From NCBI GenBank assembly GCA_900772845.1, contig CAAGSD010000100.1, positions 1-35,563 on the forward strand: a stretch of 35,563 nucleotides of DNA, in the 5' to 3' direction. The first letter of the stretch is position 1. Each line of letters opens with the position of its first letter. Position numbers and translations under genes: made by a program. The notes below the pieces were generated by a model. That model was given only the letters and a program-made list of their open reading frames with translations. It had not been told where the DNA came from and ran no database searches. The DNA is from Lachnospiraceae bacterium. GTDB lineage: Bacteria > Bacillota > Clostridia > Lachnospirales > Lachnospiraceae. Of the stretch, positions 7,895 to 16,061 are shown one piece after another.

Positions 7895-8746
7895 ATGAAA
7901 AAAAAGCTTAAAAAGAGAAATAGCGTATCCTGGGTGACCTACACAGTAGTACTTCTGATCGGACTGGCGATGTTGTATCCGATCATCTGGATGTTCTTCG
8001 CAACCTTCAAGAGCAATGCGGAGATTTTCGGATCTGTCAAACTGCTGCCGTCATCCTTCAGCTTCCAGAGCTATATTGACGGCTGGCATGTGAACAGCAA
8101 AATAACTTATACTACATTTTTCAAAAACAGCTTTGTGATGACGATCATCACTACGTTATTTACGGTATTATCCAGTGCGATTGTCGCTTATGGATTTGCC
8201 AGATACCAGTTCCCCGGCAAAAAGATTCTGTTTGGTATTCTGATTGCCACACTGATGCTTCCCGGAGCGGTAGTTATGATCCCACGTTATGCAATGTTCA
8301 ATAAGCTGGGACTGGTGGATACTTACTGGCCGTTTTACTTACAGGGCCTGCTGTCCGTGAACTCGTTCTTTGTATTTATGCTGATCCAGTTTATCCGCGG
8401 ACTGCCAAGAGAACTGGATGAATCTGCTTATCTTGACGGCTGCAGTGATCTGAAGGTATTCGTGAAGATCCTTGTGCCACTGATGAAACCGGCACTTTTC
8501 TCCGCAGGTCTGTTTCAGTTCATGTGGACCTACAATGATTATACAAACGTGTTGATCTACATTAACTCTGTGAAAAAATATACCCTGTCTCTGGCATTGA
8601 GACTGTCTTTGGATGCAGAATCCGTGGTTCAGTGGAATAAAGTAATGGCAATGTCCTTCCTGTCCATTCTGCCGCTGATCATACTGTTCTTCGCTGCACA
8701 GAAGTATTTTGTGGAAGGCATTGCCACCAGTGGTCTGAAGGGTTAA
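7895..8746 (+). CDS. Sugar ABC transporter permease, second subunit (MalG/UgpE type)
   Basis: The 283-residue protein has the typical N-terminal segment SWVTYTVVLLIGLAMLYPII, a periplasmic-type loop, about six membrane segments and the EAA loop DESAYLDGCSDLKVF (about residues 174-188). It pairs with the preceding permease. AGGAGGAACC just before the ATG is the ribosome binding site, 12 nt after the previous stop. Its stop codon overlaps, on the other strand, the stop codon of the sensor kinase gene (shared TTAA at 8743-8746), so no terminator fits between them. Confidence 0.9.
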   Translation: MKKKLKKRNSVSWVTYTVVLLIGLAMLYPIIWMFFATFKSNAEIFGSVKLLPSSFSFQSYIDGWHVNSKITYTTFFKNSFVMTIITTLFTVLSSAIVAYGFARYQFPGKKILFGILIATLMLPGAVVMIPRYAMFNKLGLVDTYWPFYLQGLLSVNSFFVFMLIQFIRGLPRELDESAYLDGCSDLKVFVKILVPLMKPALFSAGLFQFMWTYNDYTNVLIYINSVKKYTLSLALRLSLDAESVVQWNKVMAMSFLSILPLIILFFAAQKYFVEGIATSGLKG

Positions 8747-10485
8747 ATCTGAACCGGAATGCGGAAAAACACACAGGTTCCGAGTCCTTCTTTACTGTAA
8801 ATATGAAGAGCACTCTCGGAACCATAGGTCAGTGTCAGACGCTTGTTCACGTTGTCGAGTCCGATACGTATGGAAGCGTCTGACATAAGATCTGATCTCA
8901 GCTTCTGAAGTTTGTCTTTTGGAATTCCCACACCATTGTCGGTTATTGATATATGGATCCAATCATCCCGTTTAAAAATCTTAATTTTTACCATTCCCTG
9001 GCGATTGCCGGGACGCAGCCCGTGACTGATACTGTTCTCTAAAAGCGGCTGAAGCAGGAGACGCTTAAACGCATGCGGCAGTGCAGAATTGTCGATTTCT
9101 TCAAAGTAATAAAAACTGTCGGGAAAACGGAACTTCTGTATTTCTACATATTTATGAATATAAGTGATCTCATCCTGAATCGATACCGAAACCTGTGGAT
9201 TGGCCAGAGAGTAGGAGAGAATATCCGACAGATTGCTGATGATCGTATTGGCGGTGGAAGGACCGCCTGCTATCTTGTAGACTTCAAAATCCAGAGTCTG
9301 CAGGGTGTTGACCATAAAATGTGGGTTGATCTGTAACTGTAGAGCGCTGAGCTCCGCAGCCTGTTTTTTGTATTTCTGCTCTGCCAGCTGGCTGTTTAAA
9401 AATGTGGTATTTAAGAACATGCGGATGACATTGTTCATGATGAGGCTGTATTCGTCATCCGGCTGGTCTGCCGGAGAGTCTTTTTCAGTAGGGTAGATCC
9501 CCTTTTCCGCATTACCGAACAGATCAATCACTGACTGGATCTGCCGGAAATTATCCCTTGTGATCTGATAAGAGAACAGGAAGATAATGAACAGGGCAAA
9601 CAGCAGCATGATCAGCGGCAACAACAGATTCTGTGCACAATAGAGAATAATGGCGGAAACAGGAACCAGCTGCACCGAATAATACCGGTAGGTGGGTTGA
9701 TATATCACATAAGTAAGATAGAAATGATGATCTATCTTTTCCCAGTGAAAGCTATCCGTCAGTGTGGAAAGATCCACTTCAGAAAAGTCGGGAACAGAAG
9801 AAAACCCCTGAGAAGCCAGAAGATTCTGTCCGCTGTCCAGAAGAAACATACCGTGTTTCCAGAATGTGGATTTTGCAGACATCATTTTTTCTAGCTCTTC
9901 CAGAGAAAGGTTGGATACCATGACACCATTCAGATAAGAAAAACGCTTATATACCGTCAGTACATTTTCTGATGTTGATGAGGTGGATGTCTTCATTTCC
10001 CGGGAGACAATATAGGTGTCCTGATCTTCTGGAAGGGAGGTATAGATATCATACCAACCGGCGTCCACATCGCTGCTCAGAAAACGGATCGTTTTGTCAG
10101 AAGAGAAAAAGATGTTATTGCCATCCAGATAAAGATAAAGGCTGTCCACCAGTGGATGGGAGGCGGAGATACTGCCGAGGAAGGTCTTTATACTGTTTAG
10201 GAAGACATAGTCGGTGTAAGTAGTCTCTCTGTTGTAGAGAATCTTGCGCATGGATAAGAGCAACTGGGAATTCAGCGTGATCATTTCCTGTTGGGAAGTG
10301 CATACATCCATGGTATTTTCCAGATTCTGACAGAAATCATCCGTAGTGGACTGGGTGGTCTCTTTGATGGTCTGTAGCTGGGAGGTTGCGGTAAGGATCA
10401 TGATGCATATAAACAAAAGACTGGTAGGGATTAACAGGAGAGAACTCCATACTTTTAAGCGTTTTAAGAAAAATCGGTGCATCAT
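8743..10485 (-). CDS. YesM-type sensor histidine kinase
   Basis: The 580-residue membrane sensor has a first membrane segment at about 14-33, an extracellular sensing domain to about 275 and a second membrane segment at about 276-305. A linker and a LytS/YesM-type kinase domain follow. The phosphoacceptor is His389 in QINPHFMVNTL; most family members have HFLYNTL, so the Leu-Tyr pair is replaced by Met-Val. The ATPase domain shows LLQPLLENSISHGL and DNGVGIP. It likely senses a sugar or the loaded binding protein and phosphorylates the regulator encoded by the upstream gene; the ATGA overlap at 10482-10485 couples their translation. The target is probably the adjacent importer and glycosidase genes (inference). 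The gene ends convergent with the second permease. Confidence 0.88.
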   Translation of the reverse strand: MMHRFFLKRLKVWSSLLLIPTSLLFICIMILTATSQLQTIKETTQSTTDDFCQNLENTMDVCTSQQEMITLNSQLLLSMRKILYNRETTYTDYVFLNSIKTFLGSISASHPLVDSLYLYLDGNNIFFSSDKTIRFLSSDVDAGWYDIYTSLPEDQDTYIVSREMKTSTSSTSENVLTVYKRFSYLNGVMVSNLSLEELEKMMSAKSTFWKHGMFLLDSGQNLLASQGFSSVPDFSEVDLSTLTDSFHWEKIDHHFYLTYVIYQPTYRYYSVQLVPVSAIILYCAQNLLLPLIMLLFALFIIFLFSYQITRDNFRQIQSVIDLFGNAEKGIYPTEKDSPADQPDDEYSLIMNNVIRMFLNTTFLNSQLAEQKYKKQAAELSALQLQINPHFMVNTLQTLDFEVYKIAGGPSTANTIISNLSDILSYSLANPQVSVSIQDEITYIHKYVEIQKFRFPDSFYYFEEIDNSALPHAFKRLLLQPLLENSISHGLRPGNRQGMVKIKIFKRDDWIHISITDNGVGIPKDKLQKLRSDLMSDASIRIGLDNVNKRLTLTYGSESALHIYSKEGLGTCVFFRIPVQI

Positions 10486-11249
10486 GATAACGTTCCTCTG
10501 TTCTCAGGAGTTACTTCCGGCTGTTTCCCTGCACGGAATTCCTGTGGTGTGATTCCGTAATATTCCTTGAAATTACGGGTGAGATTTTTGGGGTTCAGAT
10601 AGCCGACGGCATCTGCAATCTCGTAAAATTTGACGGAACGATCCGACAGCATCTGCATGGCCTGTTCCATCCTTACCTGTAGCAGATAACGGGAGAAACT
10701 GACACCGGTATCCGTCTTGAAAGCGGAAGAAAGATAAGCCGGTGAGTAGTGTACCAGAGAAGCGGCCGCTTCCAATGTTGCGGTCTTATAATCGGATTTG
10801 ATATAGTTTTTCACAATCGTCACATAATCCGCCTCGTCTGCATTGGCTTCGTAAGGTAGATAATGACCCTTCTCTCGTTCGTCCAGGGTTTTCCGGATGC
10901 GTTCAAAGCAGGCAGACATGGCGTCATATTTCATTGGTTTGATCAGGTAGTCCGTGACATGATTGATAATTGCTGCCCGGGCATATTCAAAATCCTGATA
11001 GGCGCTGAAAAAGATGACGATGATATCTTCGTTTTTCAGCTTTTGCGACAGCTCGATACCGGTCATGACAGGCATCTGGATATCGGTCATAACGATATCC
11101 ACCTGTGGATGGGCATTGATATATTCCAGAGCTTCTTTCCCATTGGTAAAGGAAGCAGCGACTTCAAAGCCGAAGTTGTTCCAGGGAAAAAGATGAATGA
11201 TCCCTTCCAGAATACGGGGTTCATCATCTACGATGATTACTTGATACAT
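10482..11249 (-). CDS. YesN-type response regulator (REC plus AraC HTH)
   Basis: The 255-residue protein has an N-terminal receiver domain (IIVDDEP with the acidic pocket, phosphoacceptor Asp56 in MTDIQMP, conserved Lys104 in YLIKP). The C-terminal part, about 150-245, is an AraC-type double helix-turn-helix (TLEAAASLVHYSPAYLSSAF and the FYEIADAVGYLNPKNLTRNF segment). YesN proteins are often near 500 residues; this short form joins the two domains directly, without the long middle region. The start codon (minus-strand ATG at 11249) is chosen because the receiver fold begins at once with MYQVIIVDDE; the frame is open further upstream but into the divergent promoter. It is expected to activate the sugar importer and perhaps the divergent GH95-like gene. 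Confidence 0.9.
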   Translation of the reverse strand: MYQVIIVDDEPRILEGIIHLFPWNNFGFEVAASFTNGKEALEYINAHPQVDIVMTDIQMPVMTGIELSQKLKNEDIIVIFFSAYQDFEYARAAIINHVTDYLIKPMKYDAMSACFERIRKTLDEREKGHYLPYEANADEADYVTIVKNYIKSDYKTATLEAAASLVHYSPAYLSSAFKTDTGVSFSRYLLQVRMEQAMQMLSDRSVKFYEIADAVGYLNPKNLTRNFKEYYGITPQEFRAGKQPEVTPENRGTLS

Positions 11250-11292
11250 AACAGGTTCCTCACGTGTAAGGTAATATTCAGATAACACGCAG

Positions 11293-11321
11293 ATTATAAC
11301 ATATTTCAAAATAGAATACAA
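11293..11321 (-). promoter_or_regulatory. Predicted promoter of the kinase/regulator operon
   Basis: On the minus strand TTGTAT (11316-11321) is followed by a 17-nt spacer and a perfect TATAAT (11293-11298), about 44 nt upstream of the regulator start codon. The 97-nt gap between the divergent regulator and GH95-like genes must also drive the GH95-like gene, but I see no equally good plus-strand promoter. Confidence 0.6.
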
Positions 11322-11346
11322 AGCATTCAAAACGAGGAGAAGACAA

Positions 11347-13851
11347 ATGGACGAAAAGAAAATAAAATTGAAAACCAGTGAAATCTGGCAGGAGAGACTG
11401 GTGGCAGGCAATGGACACAGCGGAGTGATCTGCTCCTGTGATCCCTATGAAGAGGTACTGACCTATCAGAATATAGAACTGCTGATGCCGACAGAAGAAC
11501 CCAGAATGACTCCGCCGGAAGTGGGAAGTGAGCTGCAGGAGGCCAGACAGGCAGTGCTGCATATGGATGATACCTGGAATGTACACGGCAGAAAAAGAAC
11601 TTACCTGTATGCCTATCATCCGGGGATGCAGCTTCGGATCACGATACCGCAGCAGGAGCTCGAAGCGTACAGCCGCCGGATGGTAGGAGAAACGGGGGAG
11701 GTCATTATGGACTATCGGGATAAGACAGGGGACTTCAGCCGGCATACATTTGTCTCCAGAGAGGACTACGTTGTGACACAGTATCTGGCAGACGGAAAGG
11801 AGACACTTCCCGAACTGATACTTTCCATAGACCCGCCGGAGAGCCTGCCTAAATTCGGAGTAAAAAAGCGAGGAATCGGACCGGAAGTAAATATGAAATA
11901 TGAACTGGTCTATGATAAGGCGGCCTCTTATCTCGGACAGGCAGCTCATTATCCGGTATTTTCGGACAGTGAATTGCAGGATAAGGGATATGTGACCATG
12001 GTACGGATCCTGCATATGGGAGGAAGTAAAAGTCTGGAACAGACGGAAGGCAAAAAAAGAATCCATATCAGAGGGGCACGGGCGGTCTGGATCCTTGCGA
12101 AAACGGCTGCCCAGGTTGAAATGGGAGAAATGGAAGATTTTCCGGGGGTGAAAGCACAGGAAGCCATCGATGCGGTGCTGGCAGACCTGGAGAGCGCAGT
12201 GGCGAAATACCGGACCAAAGAAGGCAGCTGGAATTATGAGAGAGCGCTGGCACTGCAGAAGGAACAGCAGAGGGAGACCTATGGTACGGTAAGTTTTCAT
12301 CTGGGAGAACAGACAGCGGATTCCGGAGAGGAAGGCGTAGAAAAGGAGACCAATACGGAACTGTTACAGCGGCAGAAAAATACGCCGCAGATGTTACAGG
12401 AACTGCTGGAACGGATCTACCAGACAGGCAGATATGTGCAGGCTGCCTGCGCCGGATATTCCGCACCGAGGCTGTGCGGACTGTGGACAGGGGAATGGAA
12501 TCCCGGCTGGAGCGGAGCCTATACGATGGATGCCAATGTGAATATTCAGGTCTCTGGTATGAATACCGGGCACATGGAAAAAGCAGCCTGGGGATATATG
12601 TATTTTATCCTCCGCCAGATCGGGGACTGGAAGGAGAATGCAAAAGCTGTTTACGGTATGTGGGATGCCCTGCTGGCACCGGTGAATACCGATGGTAATC
12701 GGGCAATTATGGTAGAGTATGATATTGACTATCCTTTCCAGTACTGGAATGCCGGGGCTTCCTGGCTGATGGTGCCGATCTTTGAGTACTGGCAGTGCTT
12801 TGGTAACCGGCAGATCCCACTGCCGGAGGATCTGGTCAAAGCCTGCGGAAAACAAAGCCTGGATCTGGAACAGGAGATTCTGCGCCCCCTGCTGTGGAAG
12901 ACGTTTCATTTCTGGGAGCAGTTGTGTACCCCGGAATATTATACCGACAGAGAGGGACAGCCTCATTATAAGAAAGGAAAGACAGCTCTGGAGGAGGAAG
13001 AAAAATACCTGATCATTCCCTCTTATTCTCCGGAGAATCATCCAAACGGCTATTCCAGTACGATCACTGCCAATGCAGCCATGGACATTGCGGCGGCGTC
13101 AGATGTATTACGCATGATCAGGGAACTGGAAGAGAGGATCTGCGATGAACGGTCGGGAGAGTGGCTGACAGCCAGCAGGGAGCTTGCCGCAAAGCTGCCG
13201 AAATACCAGATGGATGAGACCGGTGGATTAAAGGAATGGTCCTTGTCACAGATGCATGACAATCATGAGCACCGCCACATCAGCCATCTCTATTGCGCAT
13301 GGCCCGGAGTAGAGACACAGCATAATGTGGGACTTGCGGAAAGCTGCAGGCAGGCCATCAGGAACCGGAATGCCGGGAATGCCGGAAAAGATGATACCGC
13401 CTCTCATGGCTGGATCCACAAGGGACTGGTGGCTGCCAGACTGAAGGATGGAAGGAGCCTGGGAGAGATCCTGCGCCTGTTGGTGCACAGTGATATTTTT
13501 TACAGCAGCCTGCTGACGGATCATAATACGGATCGCAGCAGAGGTGTCTATTGTACGGATACGATTCTGGGATTACAGGGAATCATTCAGGAAGCGCTGG
13601 TGTATTCCGAACGGGGAGAGATCGAATTCCTGCCGGCACTTCCGGAGGAGTGGAAGCAGGGCAGTGTGGATGGTCTGATGGCCAGAACAAGAATCTGCAT
13701 CCGGAAGCTGGCATGGAATCTGGAGAAGAAGATACTGGAAGCAGAACTGGAATCTTATGAGGATCAGGAGGTCAGAATTTCCTGCCCGGTTTTGCAATAC
13801 GATGCATGTTATTATCTAAAACAGGGAGAACTGCGCAGAATCAGGATTTAA
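11347..13851 (+). CDS. GH95-like glycoside hydrolase (divergent alpha-L-fucosidase/galactosidase family)
   Basis: The 834-residue protein has the layout of GH95: an N-terminal beta-sandwich (to about 280), a linker, an (alpha/alpha)6 catalytic barrel (about 330-740) and a C-terminal beta domain. The catalytic set known from Bifidobacterium AfcA (Asn421, Asn423, Glu566, Asp766) appears retained as Asn397 and Asn399 (DANVNIQ), Glu563 (SYSPENH) and Asp738 (YCTDTILG). The surrounding subsite motifs differ from the canonical enzyme at 17665-20115 (NIQVSGMN instead of NTEMNYW; no FQIDGNFG). No signal peptide is visible, so it is cytoplasmic. The substrate may be another fucosidic linkage or alpha-L-galactose; I cannot decide. 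GAGGAG upstream of the ATG supports the start. Its stop overlaps the convergent AraC gene at a shared TTAA. Confidence 0.78.
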   Translation: MDEKKIKLKTSEIWQERLVAGNGHSGVICSCDPYEEVLTYQNIELLMPTEEPRMTPPEVGSELQEARQAVLHMDDTWNVHGRKRTYLYAYHPGMQLRITIPQQELEAYSRRMVGETGEVIMDYRDKTGDFSRHTFVSREDYVVTQYLADGKETLPELILSIDPPESLPKFGVKKRGIGPEVNMKYELVYDKAASYLGQAAHYPVFSDSELQDKGYVTMVRILHMGGSKSLEQTEGKKRIHIRGARAVWILAKTAAQVEMGEMEDFPGVKAQEAIDAVLADLESAVAKYRTKEGSWNYERALALQKEQQRETYGTVSFHLGEQTADSGEEGVEKETNTELLQRQKNTPQMLQELLERIYQTGRYVQAACAGYSAPRLCGLWTGEWNPGWSGAYTMDANVNIQVSGMNTGHMEKAAWGYMYFILRQIGDWKENAKAVYGMWDALLAPVNTDGNRAIMVEYDIDYPFQYWNAGASWLMVPIFEYWQCFGNRQIPLPEDLVKACGKQSLDLEQEILRPLLWKTFHFWEQLCTPEYYTDREGQPHYKKGKTALEEEEKYLIIPSYSPENHPNGYSSTITANAAMDIAAASDVLRMIRELEERICDERSGEWLTASRELAAKLPKYQMDETGGLKEWSLSQMHDNHEHRHISHLYCAWPGVETQHNVGLAESCRQAIRNRNAGNAGKDDTASHGWIHKGLVAARLKDGRSLGEILRLLVHSDIFYSSLLTDHNTDRSRGVYCTDTILGLQGIIQEALVYSERGEIEFLPALPEEWKQGSVDGLMARTRICIRKLAWNLEKKILEAELESYEDQEVRISCPVLQYDACYYLKQGELRRIRI

Positions 13852-14729
13852 TCCACCGGATCCTGGAGCTGCCTGCGGTATTCATTGGCAGTGATGCCGT
13901 AATGCTGTCGAAACGCCTGGGTGAAATGTTGGGATGTAGAGTAATTCAGTTTCTCCGCAATCTGCGTGATGCTCAGGCGTTTGTCTGTCAGATAGATTTT
14001 TGCCGCAGACATTCGGGCTTCCTGTTTTTTCTGCTGAAAGGTCTTGCCGTAATATTTTTTCAGGAACCGTTCCGTCTGGCGGACACTTAACCCAAGAGTC
14101 TTTGCCAGGTTTTCCAGAGTAATGGTCTCGTAATGATAGAGAAAGGCCCGTTCGATGATCAGGGTCTTACCGTCAATGAGATTGGAGGGAGCAAAGTGCT
14201 GTTTAGAGAAACAGTTTCCCTCGTAATTGCGGACAACTTTTACAAGACACTGTTGTAACAGAGCCTCTACCTGAATCATGTAACCGGTATATTTATGTTT
14301 TAATTCATAGAAGAGCTGCTCCATCAGTACACCAAGATTCTGGGTATCCGGACCAATCCAGAATCTTTTTTTCAGAAATTTGTCCGCAGTGCTGCCGGAA
14401 AAAACGAGGAGAGCATCTTCTTCCTGCAATTGAAAATAGATAGAATATTCCGTCATGGGATCCATGGGGCTTGGAATCTGCTCGTGCTCCACATGGGGGC
14501 CTGTCATATATAGTGTGCCAGGCGTAAGCTCATAAGAACTGCCATCAATGACTGCCTGTCCGAGCCCATTAGGGATGTAGTGCAGTTCATAGCTGTTGTT
14601 ACCGTGGCTGTGGCGTGGCAGTGGCTTGAAAAAGTGTTCGAAAGCAATATTCAGAATTAGAAAAGTTGTGTTGTCGATAGTGGTTTTCACATCGAGACCA
14701 TAGATGGTATTGTTCGTTGTCTGATTCAT
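13848..14729 (-). CDS. AraC-family transcriptional regulator with cupin sensor domain
   Basis: This 293-residue regulator has an N-terminal cupin-like ligand domain (PRHSHGNNSYELHYIPNG and PGTLYMTGPHVEHEQ, about 38-90) and a C-terminal AraC double helix-turn-helix at about 190-290 (TLENLAKTLGLSVRQTERFL; LSITQIAEKLNYSTSQHFT). It likely binds a sugar such as L-fucose or fuculose and controls the divergent dehydrogenase operon and perhaps the fuc operon (inference). The start is supported by AGGAGG 5 nt before the ATG. Upstream is a good minus-strand promoter and, farther out, an inverted repeat that may be its operator. Confidence 0.88.
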   Translation of the reverse strand: MNQTTNNTIYGLDVKTTIDNTTFLILNIAFEHFFKPLPRHSHGNNSYELHYIPNGLGQAVIDGSSYELTPGTLYMTGPHVEHEQIPSPMDPMTEYSIYFQLQEEDALLVFSGSTADKFLKKRFWIGPDTQNLGVLMEQLFYELKHKYTGYMIQVEALLQQCLVKVVRNYEGNCFSKQHFAPSNLIDGKTLIIERAFLYHYETITLENLAKTLGLSVRQTERFLKKYYGKTFQQKKQEARMSAAKIYLTDKRLSITQIAEKLNYSTSQHFTQAFRQHYGITANEYRRQLQDPVD

Positions 14730-14776
14730 GGAGCCTCCTGCTGTCCGGATTTACCTTGACTTGTCTGATGATATTA

Positions 14777-14805
14777 AGTGTAGCAACGGCAAAGAAAAAA
14801 GTCAA
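14777..14805 (-). promoter_or_regulatory. Predicted promoter of the AraC-family regulator
   Basis: On the minus strand TTGACT (14800-14805), a 17-nt spacer and TACACT (14777-14782) form a good sigma-A promoter about 48 nt from the start codon. Confidence 0.6.
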
Positions 14806-14849
14806 TTAAAAAAGTACGATAACACGACAAAAACACACAACTCATGTCG

Positions 14850-14876
14850 CAAATATGTCTATTAATCGTATATTTG
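14850..14876. promoter_or_regulatory. Inverted repeat in the divergent regulator/dehydrogenase gap
   Basis: CAAATAT (14850-14856) and ATATTTG (14870-14876) form a 7-bp inverted repeat with a 13-nt spacer, in the 240-nt gap between the divergent AraC and dehydrogenase genes. It is placed as an operator for the divergent regulator would be. I did not find a convincing plus-strand promoter for the dehydrogenase gene; a TATAAC at about 14940 lacks a -35. Confidence 0.35.
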
Positions 14877-14969
14877 TGGGATTAGAATGAATGTATCACA
14901 GCAACCAACACGGGAAGAGAAAATATGACAGAAGAACATATAACATTTTATTTTTAAGGAGGTTAACAG

Positions 14970-16043
14970 ATGGACAGACAGGAAATGAAACAGAAAAAGA
15001 TGATGGGAGCAATTCTTCCGGGCAACAGCACAGTAGAACTTAGAGAATTCGATATGCCGAAGCCGGGACATGGGCAGGTTGTGGTCAAGGCAATGGCTAC
15101 AACTATCTGCGGCAGTGATATCCGCTGCATCTACAGAGAACATGTGGGAAAAGGTCCGGAAGGCTATATTCCCGGAACTGTGGCAGGTCATGAACCTTGT
15201 GGTCTGATCGTAGAGGAAGGCGAAGGCCTGAAGAGATTCAAGAAGGGCGACCGTGTTATTATTTATCACATTTCCGGATGTGGTGTATGTAACGATTGCA
15301 GAAGAGGCTACTATATTTCCTGCAAGAGTAAATTCCGTCAGGCATACGGATGGCAGAGAAACGGTGGCATGGCACAGTATATTCTGGCAGATGAGAAGGA
15401 TCTGATCGCATTACCAGATGAGCTGACCTACAAGGATGGAGCGCAGGTGGCCTGTGGTTTCGGTACCGTATATGAGGCTATCGAAAAGGTAGGTGTCAGC
15501 GGCAATGATGCAGTATTGGTAACCGGTCTGGGACCTGTCGGTCTGGCAACACTGATGTTGGCAAAAGCACTGGGAGCCAATATGCTCATCGGCGTGGAGA
15601 CGAATTCGTATCGTATTGAACTGGCGAAGAAGATGGGACTGGCTGATTATGTATTTGCACCGGATGAGGCTTATGATCAGATCATGAAAGTAACAAACGG
15701 CAATGGTGTGGAGAGAGCGTTCGATGCCAGCGCCAGTGATCCAGGAAGACAGCTGGCAATCCGTGCTACCAGAGAATGGGGCAGGATCGCATTCGTCGGA
15801 GAGGGAGGAACTTGTACTTTTAACCCCAGTCCGGACATTATTCATGGTCAGAAGACAATCTATGGCAGTTGGGTAACCTCGTTGTGGAGAATGGAAGAAC
15901 TGGTAGAAAGACTGGTGCGTTGGGGAATTCATCCGGAAGATCTGATCACGGACGAATTCCCTCTGGAGCAGGCAGGGGAAGCTTACAGACTGATGGCAAG
16001 TGGAAACTGTGGCAAGGTGGCAGTGGTATTTCCCGAAGACTAA
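14970..16043 (+). CDS. Zinc-dependent medium-chain alcohol dehydrogenase
   Basis: The 357-residue protein is a medium-chain dehydrogenase. Catalytic zinc ligands are Cys47 (TTICGSD) and His74-Glu75 (AGHEPCG). Cys104, Cys107, Cys110 and Cys118 form the structural zinc site. The nucleotide-binding motif GLGPVG lies at about 186-191. It resembles sorbitol/threonine-type dehydrogenases; the true substrate is unknown. In this locus it may interconvert lactaldehyde and 1,2-propanediol, or oxidize free L-fucose to fuconolactone; both are inference. AAGGAGG upstream of the ATG fixes the start. The aldo-keto reductase gene follows 18 nt downstream, then fucU, so these three look like one operon. Confidence 0.88.
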   Translation: MDRQEMKQKKMMGAILPGNSTVELREFDMPKPGHGQVVVKAMATTICGSDIRCIYREHVGKGPEGYIPGTVAGHEPCGLIVEEGEGLKRFKKGDRVIIYHISGCGVCNDCRRGYYISCKSKFRQAYGWQRNGGMAQYILADEKDLIALPDELTYKDGAQVACGFGTVYEAIEKVGVSGNDAVLVTGLGPVGLATLMLAKALGANMLIGVETNSYRIELAKKMGLADYVFAPDEAYDQIMKVTNGNGVERAFDASASDPGRQLAIRATREWGRIAFVGEGGTCTFNPSPDIIHGQKTIYGSWVTSLWRMEELVERLVRWGIHPEDLITDEFPLEQAGEAYRLMASGNCGKVAVVFPED

Positions 16044-16061
16044 GGGAAGAAAGGTTATCAT

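Noticed and set aside
11312..11317. TAGAAT as a plus-strand -10 for the first GH95-like gene
   Set aside because: No -35-like hexamer lies at 16-18 nt; the region matches a minus-strand promoter far better.
11278..12300. 340-codon minus-strand open frame opposite the first GH95-like gene
   Set aside because: No recognizable protein; it also overlaps the divergent promoter region.
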